Positions 16,583-25,798 are shown, numbered from the stretch's first letter. The stretch is DNA of 64,000 nt from Curtobacterium sp. VKM Ac-2922 (GCF_022815645.1 NZ_JALGRO010000002.1:248001-312000), one strand, 5' to 3'. Translations and numbers: made by a program. The notes: generated from the letters alone by a model not told the origin.

Positions 16583-16675
16583 TGCGAAAGCGACAGAACC
16601 CGCCCGACATCCGGCGGCGAACTGTCGCTTTCGCGAGAACGACGCACGCGCGGGGCCGGATCTGTCGCTTCCGCG
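16583..16675. repeat. Palindromic repeat type A, three arms
   Basis: TGCGAAAGCGACAG (583-596) is followed by its inverse CTGTCGCTTTCGCG (622-635) and a third arm CTGTCGCTTCCGCG (662-675) with one mismatch. The same arm recurs at 63289-63341. It lies between two convergent genes and outside any ORF. Confidence 0.8.
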
Positions 16676-16690
16676 ACGACGACGCGGGCG

Positions 16691-17563
16691 TCAGGCCAGG
16701 CGGGAGCCCGGGCCGACGACGGGGGTCGCTCCGGTGGCCTGCGCGACGATCGTGTCGAACGAGCGTCGGGCCGTGCGGTGTTCGCCGAGCCGGTTCGGTT
16801 TGCCGGTGCCGTGGTAGTCGCTGGAACCCGTCACGAACAGGCCGTAGCGGTCCGCCCACTCCAGCAGGGTGCGCTTGCCGTGCGCCGTGTTCTCGCGGTG
16901 GTCGACCTCGAGCCCGCCGAGGCCCGCGTCGACGAGTTCGCGGAGTGCGGGTTCGTCGATGACGATGCCACGCGCGCTCGCAGCCGGGTGGGCGATCACG
17001 GGCACGCCACCCGCCGCACGGATGAGTTCGACACCCCGCAGTGGCGTCGGGGCCTCGTGCGGTTCGTAGTACCCCGAGGCCGGGTGCAGGATGCCGCGGA
17101 ACGCCGCGCTGCGGTCGGACTCCAGCCCGAGGGCGACCAGCGCGTCGGCGATGTGCGGGCGTCCGATCGTCGCACCGGGGCTGGCCTGGGCCTGGACGTC
17201 GTCCCACGTGATCGGGTGGTCCGCGCCGATGCGGTCGACCATGCGCCGGGCCCGGGCCAGTCGTCCGTCGCGGATGCGCTCGGTCTCGGCGGTCAGGCCC
17301 GGGTCGTCGGGGTCGACCAGGTAGCCGAGCACGTGCACGCTCCGGTAGCCCACCCGCGTGCTCAGTTCGAGCCCAGGCACCAGGGTGATCGGGAGCTCGT
17401 GCGCCACGGCGATCGCATCGGACCACCCCGAGGTCGTGTCGTGGTCGGTCAGGGCAACGCCGTCGAGTCCGGCGGCGGCCGCTGCACGCACGAGCGCGAC
17501 GGGCGGCTCGGTGCCGTCGGAGACACTCGAGTGCGTGTGCAGGTCGATGAACGGGTCGGGCAC
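16691..17563 (-). CDS. PHP-domain phosphoesterase
   Basis: 290 aa. The PHP metal motifs are present: DLHTHSSVSDG at the N-terminus, LTDHDTTSGW, PGLELS, VIAHPAA, LEVDH and SSDYHGTGK near the C-terminus. Small stand-alone members of this family (Rv2248-like/YciV-RNase AM group) remove nucleotides from short RNA or 3',5'-bisphosphonucleotides; I infer one of these activities without being able to choose. GTG 17563 is fixed by TACGAT six bases upstream. It is divergent from the aminopeptidase P gene. Confidence 0.85.
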   Translation of the reverse strand: MPDPFIDLHTHSSVSDGTEPPVALVRAAAAAGLDGVALTDHDTTSGWSDAIAVAHELPITLVPGLELSTRVGYRSVHVLGYLVDPDDPGLTAETERIRDGRLARARRMVDRIGADHPITWDDVQAQASPGATIGRPHIADALVALGLESDRSAAFRGILHPASGYYEPHEAPTPLRGVELIRAAGGVPVIAHPAASARGIVIDEPALRELVDAGLGGLEVDHRENTAHGKRTLLEWADRYGLFVTGSSDYHGTGKPNRLGEHRTARRSFDTIVAQATGATPVVGPGSRLA

Positions 17564-17569
17564 CGCCCA

Positions 17570-17575
17570 ATCGTA
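17570..17575 (-). promoter_or_regulatory. -10 hexamer TACGAT of the PHP gene
   Basis: Six bases before GTG 17563. Confidence 0.5.
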
Positions 17576-17619
17576 TCCACAGGTGTGGGACCACACAGGC
17601 CGCACGTCCGGTGCGGTGC

Positions 17620-17625
17620 GATGAT
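17620..17625 (+). promoter_or_regulatory. Possible -10 GATGAT of the aminopeptidase P gene
   Basis: Not a TAnnnT match, but it has the same six-base gap to ATG 17632 and the same hexamer stands six bases before the stress-protein gene at 20817. Confidence 0.3.
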
Positions 17626-17631
17626 GGGGGC

Positions 17632-19116
17632 ATGGCCGATACGACTCCTCGCGCGACGAGCAACCGTTCCACCACCCCCGGCTCCTCGACCTTCAAGGAC
17701 TTCATCGGGTCCCAGTGGGCCGAGCGTGACCGTCCGGTCCCCGCACTCCGCGAACAGGCACCGTTCGCTGCCGAACGCCGCGCGGCGATCTCGGCACGGC
17801 ACACCGGTCGCACGCTGGTCGTCCCCGCCGGCACCGCCAAGGTCCGCTCGAACGACTGCGACTACCCGTTCCGACCGCACTCCGCGTTCGCGCACCTGAC
17901 CGGCTGGGGCACCGACACGGTCGTCGGCTCCGTCCTCGTCATGACCCCGAACGGCTCCGGGCACGACGCCACCCTGTACTTCCGTGCCACGGCCGGTCGT
18001 GACTCCGAGGAGTTCTACGCGAACCCCGAGATCGGCGAGTTCTGGGTGGGGCCGCGTCCCTCGCTCGACGAGGTGGCGGCTGACCTCGGCGTGGCCACGG
18101 CCGACCTGGGTGAGCTCGACGCCGTGCTCGACGCCGTCGATGCCTCGGTGCTGGTCGTGCGCGACGCCGACACCGACCTGACCCGGGCGCTCGACGGCCG
18201 TCTCGGGACGCCGGTGGGCGGTGTCAGCGAGACCGATGACGCCCCCGCGTCGGACGACGTCCTGGCACGCGACCTGTCCGAGCTGCGGCTCGTGAAGGAC
18301 CCGTACGAGGTCAACGAGCTCCGCAAGGCCGTCGACGCCACCGGCAACGGCTTCGCCGACGTGATCGCCGACTTCGACGCGGTCCTGGCGCACCCCCGCG
18401 GTGAGCGCATCATCGAGGGCACGTTCAACCGTCGCGCCCGCGCCGACGGCAACACGGTCGGCTACGACACCATCGCGGCGTCCGGTCACCACGCGTGCAT
18501 CCTGCACTGGACCCGGAACGACGGCGCCGTCCAGCCGGGCGACCTGATCCTCATCGACGCCGGGGTCGAGGTCGACTCGTTCTACACGGCCGACATCACC
18601 CGCACGCTGCCGGTCAGCGGCACCTTCACCCCGGTGCAGCGGATGGTCTACGACGCCGTGCTCGAAGCCGCCGACGCCGCGTTCGCCATCGTCAAGCCGG
18701 GCATCACGTTCCGCCAGGTGCACGCCACCGCGATGCAGGTCATCGCCCGCAAGACGGCCGAGTGGGGCTTCCTGCCGGTCTCGGCGGACGAGTCCCTGCA
18801 GCCCGACAACCAGTTCCACCGCCGCTACATGGTGCACGGCACGAGCCACCACCTCGGACTCGACGTGCACGACTGCGCCAAGGCCCGGCGTGAGCTCTAC
18901 ATCGACGGGGTCGTCGAGGCCGGCATGGTGTTCACGATCGAGCCCGGCCTGTACTTCCAGCAGGACGACCTCACCGTGCCCGAGGAGTTCCGCGGCATCG
19001 GCGTCCGCATCGAGGACGACATCCTGGTGACCGCCGACGGCGCCGAGAACCTGTCCGTCGGCATCCCCCGGACCCCCTCGGAAGTGGAGGGGTGGATCGC
19101 CCGCACCGGGCGCTAG
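17632..19116 (+). CDS. Aminopeptidase P family (Xaa-Pro aminopeptidase, M24B)
   Basis: 494 aa. An N-terminal creatinase-like domain (residues 40-200) precedes the pita-bread catalytic domain. Metal ligands are visible: LIDAGVEVDSFYTADITRT (two Asp), HGTSHHLGLDVHD (His), FTIEPGLYF (Glu) and GIGVRIEDD (Glu). It should remove N-terminal residues that precede proline, in the cytoplasm. It lacks a signal peptide. The stop codon TAG overlaps the -10 box of the next gene. Confidence 0.93.
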   Translation: MADTTPRATSNRSTTPGSSTFKDFIGSQWAERDRPVPALREQAPFAAERRAAISARHTGRTLVVPAGTAKVRSNDCDYPFRPHSAFAHLTGWGTDTVVGSVLVMTPNGSGHDATLYFRATAGRDSEEFYANPEIGEFWVGPRPSLDEVAADLGVATADLGELDAVLDAVDASVLVVRDADTDLTRALDGRLGTPVGGVSETDDAPASDDVLARDLSELRLVKDPYEVNELRKAVDATGNGFADVIADFDAVLAHPRGERIIEGTFNRRARADGNTVGYDTIAASGHHACILHWTRNDGAVQPGDLILIDAGVEVDSFYTADITRTLPVSGTFTPVQRMVYDAVLEAADAAFAIVKPGITFRQVHATAMQVIARKTAEWGFLPVSADESLQPDNQFHRRYMVHGTSHHLGLDVHDCAKARRELYIDGVVEAGMVFTIEPGLYFQQDDLTVPEEFRGIGVRIEDDILVTADGAENLSVGIPRTPSEVEGWIARTGR

Positions 19117-19119
19117 CCT
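19114..19119 (+). promoter_or_regulatory. -10 hexamer TAGCCT overlapping the aminopeptidase stop codon
   Basis: Six bases before GTG 19126, so the GNAT gene can be transcribed on its own as a leaderless mRNA. Confidence 0.5.
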
Positions 19120-19125
19120 GAGCGG

Positions 19126-19617
19126 GTGAGCACACCCGACGCTTCCCCGCAGCACACCGACCCGCGGACCATCGTCATCGACGTCGAGCACTTCGACTCG
19201 CCGGATGCGATGCGCCTGCGTGCTGCCCAGCGGATCGAGATCGACAGCACGTACGGCGGGGACACCGAACCCGGTGACAAGCCCACGGCCGATTCGATCG
19301 CGGTGTTCTTCGTCGCGCGCGACCAGGACGGCACCCCGCTCGGCTGCGGCGGACTGCGTCTGGTCGAGGACGGCATCACCGAGATCAAGCGGATGTACGT
19401 CCGGCGCGAGTCCCGCGGTGCCGGGGTCGCGACCCAGATCCTGCGGCGGCTGGAAGAGGCAGCGCTCGACCTGGGGTCACCGGCGCTCGTGCTCGAGACC
19501 GGGCCGGCGCAGACCCGCGCGATCCGGTTCTACGAACGCGAGGGCTTCACCCGCATCGCGAACTTCGGCCCCTACGTCGGGGCTCCGCTGTCCGCCTGCT
19601 ACTCCAAGGTGCTGTAG
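19126..19617 (+). CDS. GNAT-family N-acetyltransferase
   Basis: 163 aa. Acetyl-CoA loop in VRRESRGAGVATQILRRLEE (RGAGVA fits R/QxxGxA), followed by ALVLETGPAQTRAIRFYEREGF, the usual beta5-alpha4 end of the fold. Substrate cannot be predicted. The start is fixed by the -10 spacing. It converges on the stress-protein gene across a palindromic repeat. Confidence 0.88.
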   Translation: MSTPDASPQHTDPRTIVIDVEHFDSPDAMRLRAAQRIEIDSTYGGDTEPGDKPTADSIAVFFVARDQDGTPLGCGGLRLVEDGITEIKRMYVRRESRGAGVATQILRRLEEAALDLGSPALVLETGPAQTRAIRFYEREGFTRIANFGPYVGAPLSACYSKVL

Positions 19618-19642
19618 CGCGCGGTCGGCGTCGAGCACGTCA

Positions 19643-19727
19643 CCGAACGGTCACGAATCGTCGCTGGGCGGTGCCGTCAGCGACGATCTGTGACCGTTCG
19701 GCGAACATGAGCGGAGTGTCGTGACCG
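19643..19727. repeat. Palindromic repeat type B
   Basis: A 24-base arm at 643-666 (CCGAACGGTCACGAATCG...) and its inverse at 678-701 match at 22 of 24 positions. A second smaller palindrome, TGAGCGG/CCGCTCA, follows with its left arm near 708 and its right arm ending near 727. Lies between convergent genes. Confidence 0.75.
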
Positions 19728-19761
19728 CTCAGCGCGAGGCGCGAGGCGCGAGCCCCGCGGG

Positions 19762-20817
19762 TCAGCGCGACCCGTTCCGGTCGTCGGGACGCTGCTCGTC
19801 GGGACGCTGCTCGTCGCGCGTGCCCGCGGTCGACCCGGCAGCGTCGGAGGACGTCGGGGCCGGGGGCGTCGCACCGGAGACCCGCTCGCCGTAGCGCGGC
19901 GCCTCGTCCGGACGGGGCGCCGGCGGACCGGACGGCGCCGGCGGCTGGGGAGCACGCTGCTCGGGTGCCGGCTGGCCCGGCTGCGCGACCTCGCCGTAGC
20001 GCGGTCCGGAGTTCGTGCCGTAGCGGGGCTGTCCACCGGCGGCAGACCCGGGGGCCGCAGCCGGCGTGCCGGGGTGGCCCTGGCCTCCGGGCTGACCCTG
20101 CTGACCGTACTGGCCCTGCTGGCCAGGACCTTTCTGGCCGTACTGACCGGGGGCCTGCTGACCGTACTGGCCCTGCTGCCCACCCGGGGCGTGCGGCGTC
20201 GCGTGGTCACCGTACGGCGAACCCTGCGTATTGCCGGACGGCCCCGGGCCCGGACGCCACGGCTGCTGCTGCGGCTGCTGGCCCTGGAACGGTGCCTGCT
20301 GCTGCCCCGGGTTCCAGGCGGCGTGCGGCGTCGCACCCGACTGCCCCAGGATGCGCTGGGCCTGTCCGACGAGCTGCGGGTCGACGATGATCTGGTAGTT
20401 CGTGGCGAGCACCTGGTGCACGCTCGTGAAGTCGCGCTGCCGCTTGGTGATGGCGAACGAGACGATGCCGTACAGCATGCCGAACGCCGCACCGATGATG
20501 GCGGCCGCGATGATCAGCCCGCCGGCGGTCGGCGAGAACAGCGTCAGGACGATGCCGAAGAAGATGCCGAGCCACAGACCGGACAGCGCGCCGGCGATCG
20601 CGGCACGGCCGTACGTCATCTTGCCGGTGACACGCTCGACGGTCTTCAGGTCGTTGCCGACGATCGAGAGCTTGTTGACCGGGAAGTCGGACTCGGCGAG
20701 CTTGGCGACCACGGCCTGCGCGTCGGTGTAGCTGTCGAACGTGCCGAGGACGTCGCCGCGGGGCAGCGTCGGGAAGACCTGGGCCGTACGACCACGGAAG
20801 GGGCTCTGAGTGCTCAC
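19762..20817 (-). CDS. General stress protein (DUF1269/YflT-like) with long Gln/Gly/Pro tail
   Basis: 351 aa. Residues 20-70 form the stress-protein domain (DVLGTFDSYTDAQAVVAKLA); two glycine-zipper membrane helices follow (AGALSGLWLGIFFGIVLTLF and GGLIIAAAIIGAAFGMLYGI). From about residue 160 the chain is low-complexity with GQYGQQ/GQQGQ units and short RYGE repeats (APRYGERV, GPRYGEV), so the tail is disordered and may be cytoplasmic. The GTG start has GATGAT six bases upstream. Role is likely envelope or osmotic stress, by family only. Confidence 0.8.
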   Translation of the reverse strand: MSTQSPFRGRTAQVFPTLPRGDVLGTFDSYTDAQAVVAKLAESDFPVNKLSIVGNDLKTVERVTGKMTYGRAAIAGALSGLWLGIFFGIVLTLFSPTAGGLIIAAAIIGAAFGMLYGIVSFAITKRQRDFTSVHQVLATNYQIIVDPQLVGQAQRILGQSGATPHAAWNPGQQQAPFQGQQPQQQPWRPGPGPSGNTQGSPYGDHATPHAPGGQQGQYGQQAPGQYGQKGPGQQGQYGQQGQPGGQGHPGTPAAAPGSAAGGQPRYGTNSGPRYGEVAQPGQPAPEQRAPQPPAPSGPPAPRPDEAPRYGERVSGATPPAPTSSDAAGSTAGTRDEQRPDEQRPDDRNGSR

Positions 20818-20885
20818 ACAGTCATCATCCACCGTTCCCCTTGCAATCGTTCGAGAGCCGCCAGGGAACCGACCGGGTGACCGGC

Positions 20886-20891
20886 TACGCT
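20886..20891 (+). promoter_or_regulatory. -10 hexamer TACGCT of the MgtE-N gene
   Basis: Six bases before GTG 20898. Confidence 0.5.
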
Positions 20892-20897
20892 GACATC

Positions 20898-22214
20898 GTG
20901 AGCGCCTCGAAGGTCTTCGTCGCCCGCCTGGCCGGGTGCTCCGTCTTCGACCCCGCGGGCGATCGTGTCGGCAGGGTCCGCGACGTCCTGGTCGTCTACC
21001 GCCGGGCCGATCCCCCGCACGTCGTGGGGTTGATCGTCGAGGTCCCCGGCAAGCGGCGCATCTTCGTCAGCATCGGCCGGATCACCTCGATCGGTGCAGG
21101 TCAGGTCATCACGACCGGTCTGGTCAACATGCGACGCTTCGAACAGCGTGGCGGCGAGGTCCGGGTGATCGCGGAGATGCTCGGACGCAAGGTCCTCATC
21201 ACGCGGGAGCGCATCCGGGCGACGATCGAGGACATCGCGATCGAGGACCGCGGCCAGGGCGACTGGGAGGTCGCGCAGCTGTTCCTCCGCAAGCCCAAGA
21301 CGACGCCGTCGCCGTTCGGCAAGGGCCCGACGACGTTCGCCACGTGGAACGAGGTGACCGAGGACGAGCTCCCCGGTGAGTCGCAGTCCGCCGAGCACGT
21401 CATCGCCGCGTACTCCGACCTGGTGGCCGCCGACCTGGCGTCGACGCTGCTCGACCTGCCCGTGGAACGCCGTCTCGAGGTCGCCGAAGAGCTGCCCGAC
21501 GACCGCCTGGCCGACGTGCTCGAGGAGATGCCCGACACCGAGCGGGTCGAGATCCTGTCCTCGCTCGAAGACGCACGCGCCGCCGACGTCCTCGACCAGA
21601 TGCAGCCCGACGACGCCGCCGACCTGCTGGCCGAGCTCTCCGACGAGCGCAGCGAGGCACTGCTGCAGCTCATGGAGCCGGAAGAGGCGCAGGACGTCCG
21701 GATGCTGCTGGAGTACGAGCCCGACACCGCCGGTGGTCTCATGACCACCGAGCCGGTGATCGTCTCGGCCGACGCCACGGTGGCCGAGGGCCTCGCCCTG
21801 ATCCGTCGGCACGAGCTCGCCCCGGCCCTCGGCGCGAGCGTGTGCGTCACGCTGCCCCCGTACGAGCCGCCGACCGGCCGGTTCCTCGGGCTCGTGCACT
21901 TCCAGCGCATGCTCCGCTACCCGCCGAACGAACGCCTGGGCACGCTCATCGACCAGCAGACCGAACCGGTCCGGGTCGACGCCAGTGCTGCCGAGGTCAC
22001 GCGGGTGATGGCCACGTACAACCTGGTGTCCGTCCCCGTGGTCGACGACGCCCACCGACTGGTCGGGGTGGTGACGATCGACGACGTGCTCGACCACGTC
22101 CTGCCCGACGACTGGCGAAGTCGCGGGGACGACGACGCAGCACGACCCCGCACCCGCGCTCGCAGGACCCCCGTGACGACGGGAAGGAGGCCCACCCGTG
22201 GCACGAACGGATGA
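20898..22214 (+). CDS. MgtE N-terminal/CBS-domain protein without a membrane channel
   Basis: 438 aa. A PRC-barrel-like beta domain (residues 1-110; FVARLAGCSVFDPAGDRVGRVRDV), then the MgtE_N superhelix (about 165-285, repeats such as RLADVLEEMPDTERVEILSSLE) and two CBS motifs (about 290-415, ending VVTIDDVLDHVLP). MgtE transporters continue into a five-helix magnesium channel, which is absent. The protein is therefore soluble and may sense Mg2+ or nucleotides for a partner. The next gene, a DUF1003 membrane protein, overlaps its end by 17 bp, and the pair is conserved in Actinobacteria (Rv1232c/Rv1231c as I recall), so DUF1003 is the obvious partner. Confidence 0.85.
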   Translation: MSASKVFVARLAGCSVFDPAGDRVGRVRDVLVVYRRADPPHVVGLIVEVPGKRRIFVSIGRITSIGAGQVITTGLVNMRRFEQRGGEVRVIAEMLGRKVLITRERIRATIEDIAIEDRGQGDWEVAQLFLRKPKTTPSPFGKGPTTFATWNEVTEDELPGESQSAEHVIAAYSDLVAADLASTLLDLPVERRLEVAEELPDDRLADVLEEMPDTERVEILSSLEDARAADVLDQMQPDDAADLLAELSDERSEALLQLMEPEEAQDVRMLLEYEPDTAGGLMTTEPVIVSADATVAEGLALIRRHELAPALGASVCVTLPPYEPPTGRFLGLVHFQRMLRYPPNERLGTLIDQQTEPVRVDASAAEVTRVMATYNLVSVPVVDDAHRLVGVVTIDDVLDHVLPDDWRSRGDDDAARPRTRARRTPVTTGRRPTRGTNG

Positions 22215-22740
22215 GAACACCCGACTCGACTCGCCCAAGGGCATGCGGACGAGCGTCCTGCCGACGCGCCGGCGCAAGGGCAGCGGCGACGCCTTCGGTC
22301 GGGCCACCGAAGGAATTGCACGCGCGATGGGAACGCCCTGGTTCCTGATCGGCCTGACGCTCTTCTGTGCGGTCTGGATGGGGTGGAACACGCTGCTGCC
22401 CAAGGCGGTGCAGTTCGACTCCGCGGCGATCGGCTTCACCGCCCTGACCCTCGTGCTGTCGCTGCAGGCCTCGTACGCGGCACCGCTGATCCTGCTCGCG
22501 CAGAACCGGCAGGACGACCGCGACCGGGTGCAGTTCGAACAGGACCGCCAGCGTGCCGAGCGCAACCTGGCCGACACCGAGTACCTGGCGCGCGAGGTCG
22601 TGGCGCTGCGCCTGGCGATGCGCGACATGGCATCGAAGGACTTCATCCGCGCCGAACTCCGCTCGCTGCTCGAGGAACTCGACCGCCGCGACGCGATCGA
22701 CGACGGGGAGCCGGAGCGTCGAGCGGACGTCCGTGGCTGA
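22198..22740 (+). CDS. DUF1003 membrane protein
   Basis: 180 aa. A strong GGAAGGAGG ribosome site precedes GTG 22198, inside the 3' end of the MgtE-N gene. Two membrane helices (about residues 48-66 and 78-98) are followed by a charged coiled-coil tail rich in RxxAExNL heptads (DRDRVQFEQDRQRAERNLA). DUF1003 function is unknown; its tight coupling to the MgtE-N/CBS protein suggests a joint role in ion sensing or transport. It overlaps the Mrp start by 8 bp. Confidence 0.85.
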   Translation: MARTDENTRLDSPKGMRTSVLPTRRRKGSGDAFGRATEGIARAMGTPWFLIGLTLFCAVWMGWNTLLPKAVQFDSAAIGFTALTLVLSLQASYAAPLILLAQNRQDDRDRVQFEQDRQRAERNLADTEYLAREVVALRLAMRDMASKDFIRAELRSLLEELDRRDAIDDGEPERRADVRG

Positions 22741-23896
22741 CGCCGCCCCCGGGCCGGACGCCGAACAGCTCGGTGCGGCCGTCCTCGCTGCGCTCGACCG
22801 CGTCATCGACCCGGAGATCCGCCGGCCCGTCACCGAGCTCGACATGATCCGCGGCGTGGACGTGACCGGAGGCGCGGTCCGCGTCGACCTGCAGCTCACG
22901 ATCGTCGGGTGTCCGGCTGCCGACACGATCGAACGCGACGTGCGGGCCGCCGCCGGATCGGTGGCCGGGGTCACGGACGTCGACGTCGACGTGTCGGTGA
23001 TGGACCCGTCGGTCCGCAAGGCGCTGACCGACCGCCTGCGTGCCGGGCGACCCCAGGGCGTGCAGTTCACCCCGGACTCGCTCACCCGGGTCATCGCGGT
23101 GACGAGCGGCAAGGGCGGCGTCGGCAAGTCGACCGTCACCGTGAACCTGGCCGTCGCCATGGCGCAGAAGGGCCTGCGGGTCGGGATCGTCGACGTCGAC
23201 GTGCACGGCTTCAGTGTCCCCGGGCTGATGGGCCTGACCGACGAGCACGGCGTCGCGCCCCGTCCCACCCGGGTCGACCAGATGATCCTGCCGCCCGTGG
23301 CGCACGACGTGAAGGTCGTGTCGATCGGCATGTTCGTCGACGACGTCTCGACCGCCGTGTCCTGGCGCGGGCCGATGCTGCACCGCACCGTGAACCAGTT
23401 CCTGTCCGACGTGTGGTTCGGCGACCTCGACGTGCTGCTGCTCGACATGCCGCCGGGCACCGGAGACGTGGCGATCTCGGTCGGGCAGCTGCTCCCCCAC
23501 GCCGAGGTCCTGGTCGTCACCACACCCCAGGCAGCGGCGGCCGACGTGGCCGAACGCAGCGGCATCGTCGCGCGGCAGACCGGCCAGCGGGTCATCGGCG
23601 TCGTCGAGACGATGTCCGGGCTCGTGCAGCCCGACGGCTCCGTGCTGCACCTGTTCGGCGAGGGCGGTGGCGACGAGACCGCCCGGCGCCTGTCGCGCGA
23701 CCAGGACACGCCCGTCCCGGTGCTCGGCACGGTGCCGCTGTCCGTGCCGCTCCGGCAGGGCGGCGACGCCGGCGTGCCGATCGTGGTCGGCGACCCCACC
23801 GATCCCGCGGCACGGGCGCTGGTCGCGATCGCCGTCCGGATCGCCACCATGGGGCGCGGGCTGGCGGGACGCAAGCTCGGACTCTCGCTCACCTGA
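22733..23896 (+). CDS. mrp: Mrp/NBP35-family Fe-S cluster carrier ATPase
   Basis: 387 aa. An N-terminal MIP18/DUF59 domain (residues 8-90, IVGCPAADTIERDV) is followed by the P-loop domain with the deviant Walker A SGKGGVGKST, DVDVHGFSVP and LLLDMPPGTGDVAIS. The CxxC that bridges the cluster in many ApbC/Mrp proteins is not present; the matching segment reads VVETMSGLVQPDGS. The protein may bind a cluster differently or act without one. Third gene of a coupled cluster; a strong bidirectional terminator follows. Confidence 0.9.
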   Translation: MADAAPGPDAEQLGAAVLAALDRVIDPEIRRPVTELDMIRGVDVTGGAVRVDLQLTIVGCPAADTIERDVRAAAGSVAGVTDVDVDVSVMDPSVRKALTDRLRAGRPQGVQFTPDSLTRVIAVTSGKGGVGKSTVTVNLAVAMAQKGLRVGIVDVDVHGFSVPGLMGLTDEHGVAPRPTRVDQMILPPVAHDVKVVSIGMFVDDVSTAVSWRGPMLHRTVNQFLSDVWFGDLDVLLLDMPPGTGDVAISVGQLLPHAEVLVVTTPQAAAADVAERSGIVARQTGQRVIGVVETMSGLVQPDGSVLHLFGEGGGDETARRLSRDQDTPVPVLGTVPLSVPLRQGGDAGVPIVVGDPTDPAARALVAIAVRIATMGRGLAGRKLGLSLT

Positions 23897-23905
23897 GCGA
23901 CGACG

Positions 23906-23945
23906 GACAGGAGGCCGGGTGCCAGCTGGCACCGGGCCTCCTGTC
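23906..23945. terminator. Bidirectional terminator between mrp and tatB
   Basis: Stem of about 18 bp with one bulge (GACAGGAGGCC... / ...GGGCCTCCTGTC). The right arm GGCACCGGGCCTCCTGT is identical to that of the terminator at 30819-30863. Confidence 0.8.
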
Positions 23946-23992
23946 AGTCAGGTGGTCACGCGACGGACGTCAACCCGTCACGCGGTCGGGAG

Positions 23993-24364
23993 TCAGGTGG
24001 ACTCGCCGTCGAAGGGCGCGGCTTCGCCCGCGGCCAGCGGCACGATCGGTGCCGGAGCCCGGACCTTGGTCGCCGACACCTGCGGCGTCGCCTCGGCCGC
24101 GCCGGCCCCGGTCGCCGAGTCGATGAGCGCATCGCGGATGATGCGCCGCGGGTCGTACTGCCGAGGGTCGAGTTTCTGCCAGTCGACCTCGTCGAAGTCG
24201 GGACCCATCTCGTCGCGCATGCGGTCCTTGGCGGTGTCCGCGAACCGGCGGACCGCCTTGACGAACTCCGCCAGCTTCTGTGCGTACATCGGCAGGCGCT
24301 GCGGTCCGAGCAGCAGCACCGCGATGATCCCGATGATCAGGATCTTGTTGAAGTCGATGGACAC
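23993..24364 (-). CDS. tatB: TatB-type Sec-independent translocase subunit
   Basis: 123 aa. One N-terminal membrane helix (DFNKILIIGIIAVLLLGPQRLP) with the conserved LGPxxLP hinge, an amphipathic helix (MYAQKLAEFVKAVRRFADTAK), then a disordered tail. The acidic/charged long helix and length favour TatB over TatA. It would recognise twin-arginine precursors with TatC. No tatA or tatC is in the window, as usual for Actinobacteria, where tatB stands apart near mrp. GTG 24364 is fixed by TACGCT six bases upstream. Confidence 0.85.
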   Translation of the reverse strand: MSIDFNKILIIGIIAVLLLGPQRLPMYAQKLAEFVKAVRRFADTAKDRMRDEMGPDFDEVDWQKLDPRQYDPRRIIRDALIDSATGAGAAEATPQVSATKVRAPAPIVPLAAGEAAPFDGEST

Positions 24365-24370
24365 GCACCG

Positions 24371-24376
24371 AGCGTA
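24371..24376 (-). promoter_or_regulatory. -10 hexamer TACGCT of tatB
   Basis: Six bases before GTG 24364. Confidence 0.5.
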
Positions 24377-24399
24377 ACGCCTCAGGCCGCGCGCTCACC

Positions 24400-24405
24400 T
24401 AGAGT
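24400..24405 (+). promoter_or_regulatory. Possible -10 TAGAGT of the O-methyltransferase
   Basis: Followed by a GAGGAG ribosome site and GTG 24425, so this gene has a short leader, unlike its neighbour tatB. Confidence 0.35.
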
Positions 24406-24424
24406 TGTCGACCGAGGAGTGTGC

Positions 24425-25057
24425 GTGTCAGAGAAAGAGTCGAACTGGAAGTTCGCGGAGGACATCGTCTCCGAGTCCGAGGTGATCTCCCGAGCGCGCG
24501 AGCACTCGCTGGAGCTCGGCGTCGAAGCCATCTCCCCGGCGATCGGTGCGCAGATCGGTGTCATCGCTGCCGCGTCGCGCGCCACCGCCGTCATCGAGAT
24601 CGGGACCGGCCTGGGGGTCTCCGGGCTGTACCTGCTCGGCGGTGCCCCGAACGCCACGCTCACCACGATCGACGTCGAGGTGGACCACCAGCAGTACGCC
24701 CGTGACGCCTTCATCGCCGCCGGCACCGCCCCGGCCCGCGTGCGGCTGATCCCCGGCCGGGCGAACCAGGTGCTCCCCCGCATGAACGAGGCCTCGTACG
24801 ACGTCGTGCTCGTCGATGCCGACCCCGAACACGTCATCGAGTACGTCGAGCACGGACTGCGCCTGGCGCGGCTGGGCGGGACCGTCCTGGTGCCGCACGC
24901 GCTGTGGCGTGGCCGGGTCGCCGATCCGGTCAAGCGCGACCGGGCGACCACCGACTTCCGGCTGCTGCTGACCGAGGTGTCCACGTCGGGCGCCGTCATC
25001 AGCGCCCTGTCCCCCGCTGGTGACGGGCTGCTGCAGATGACGAAGGTCACCGCGTAG
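24425..25057 (+). CDS. Class I SAM-dependent O-methyltransferase (Rv1220c type)
   Basis: 210 aa. SAM site in VIEIGTGLGVSGLYLLGG, acidic residue TTIDVEVDH after beta2, and VVLVDADPEHVIEYVEHGL, as in metal-dependent catechol/caffeoyl-CoA-type O-methyltransferases. Physiological substrate is unknown. GTG 24425 is preferred over GTG 24419 because GAGGAG lies at the right distance. In mycobacteria the same gene stands beside sigE-rseA-htrA-tatB; here those three genes are absent and tatB is the direct divergent neighbour. Confidence 0.85.
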   Translation: MSEKESNWKFAEDIVSESEVISRAREHSLELGVEAISPAIGAQIGVIAAASRATAVIEIGTGLGVSGLYLLGGAPNATLTTIDVEVDHQQYARDAFIAAGTAPARVRLIPGRANQVLPRMNEASYDVVLVDADPEHVIEYVEHGLRLARLGGTVLVPHALWRGRVADPVKRDRATTDFRLLLTEVSTSGAVISALSPAGDGLLQMTKVTA

Positions 25058-25075
25058 GACGCTGGGCCGGCTCGG

Positions 25076-25798
<723 letters not shown>

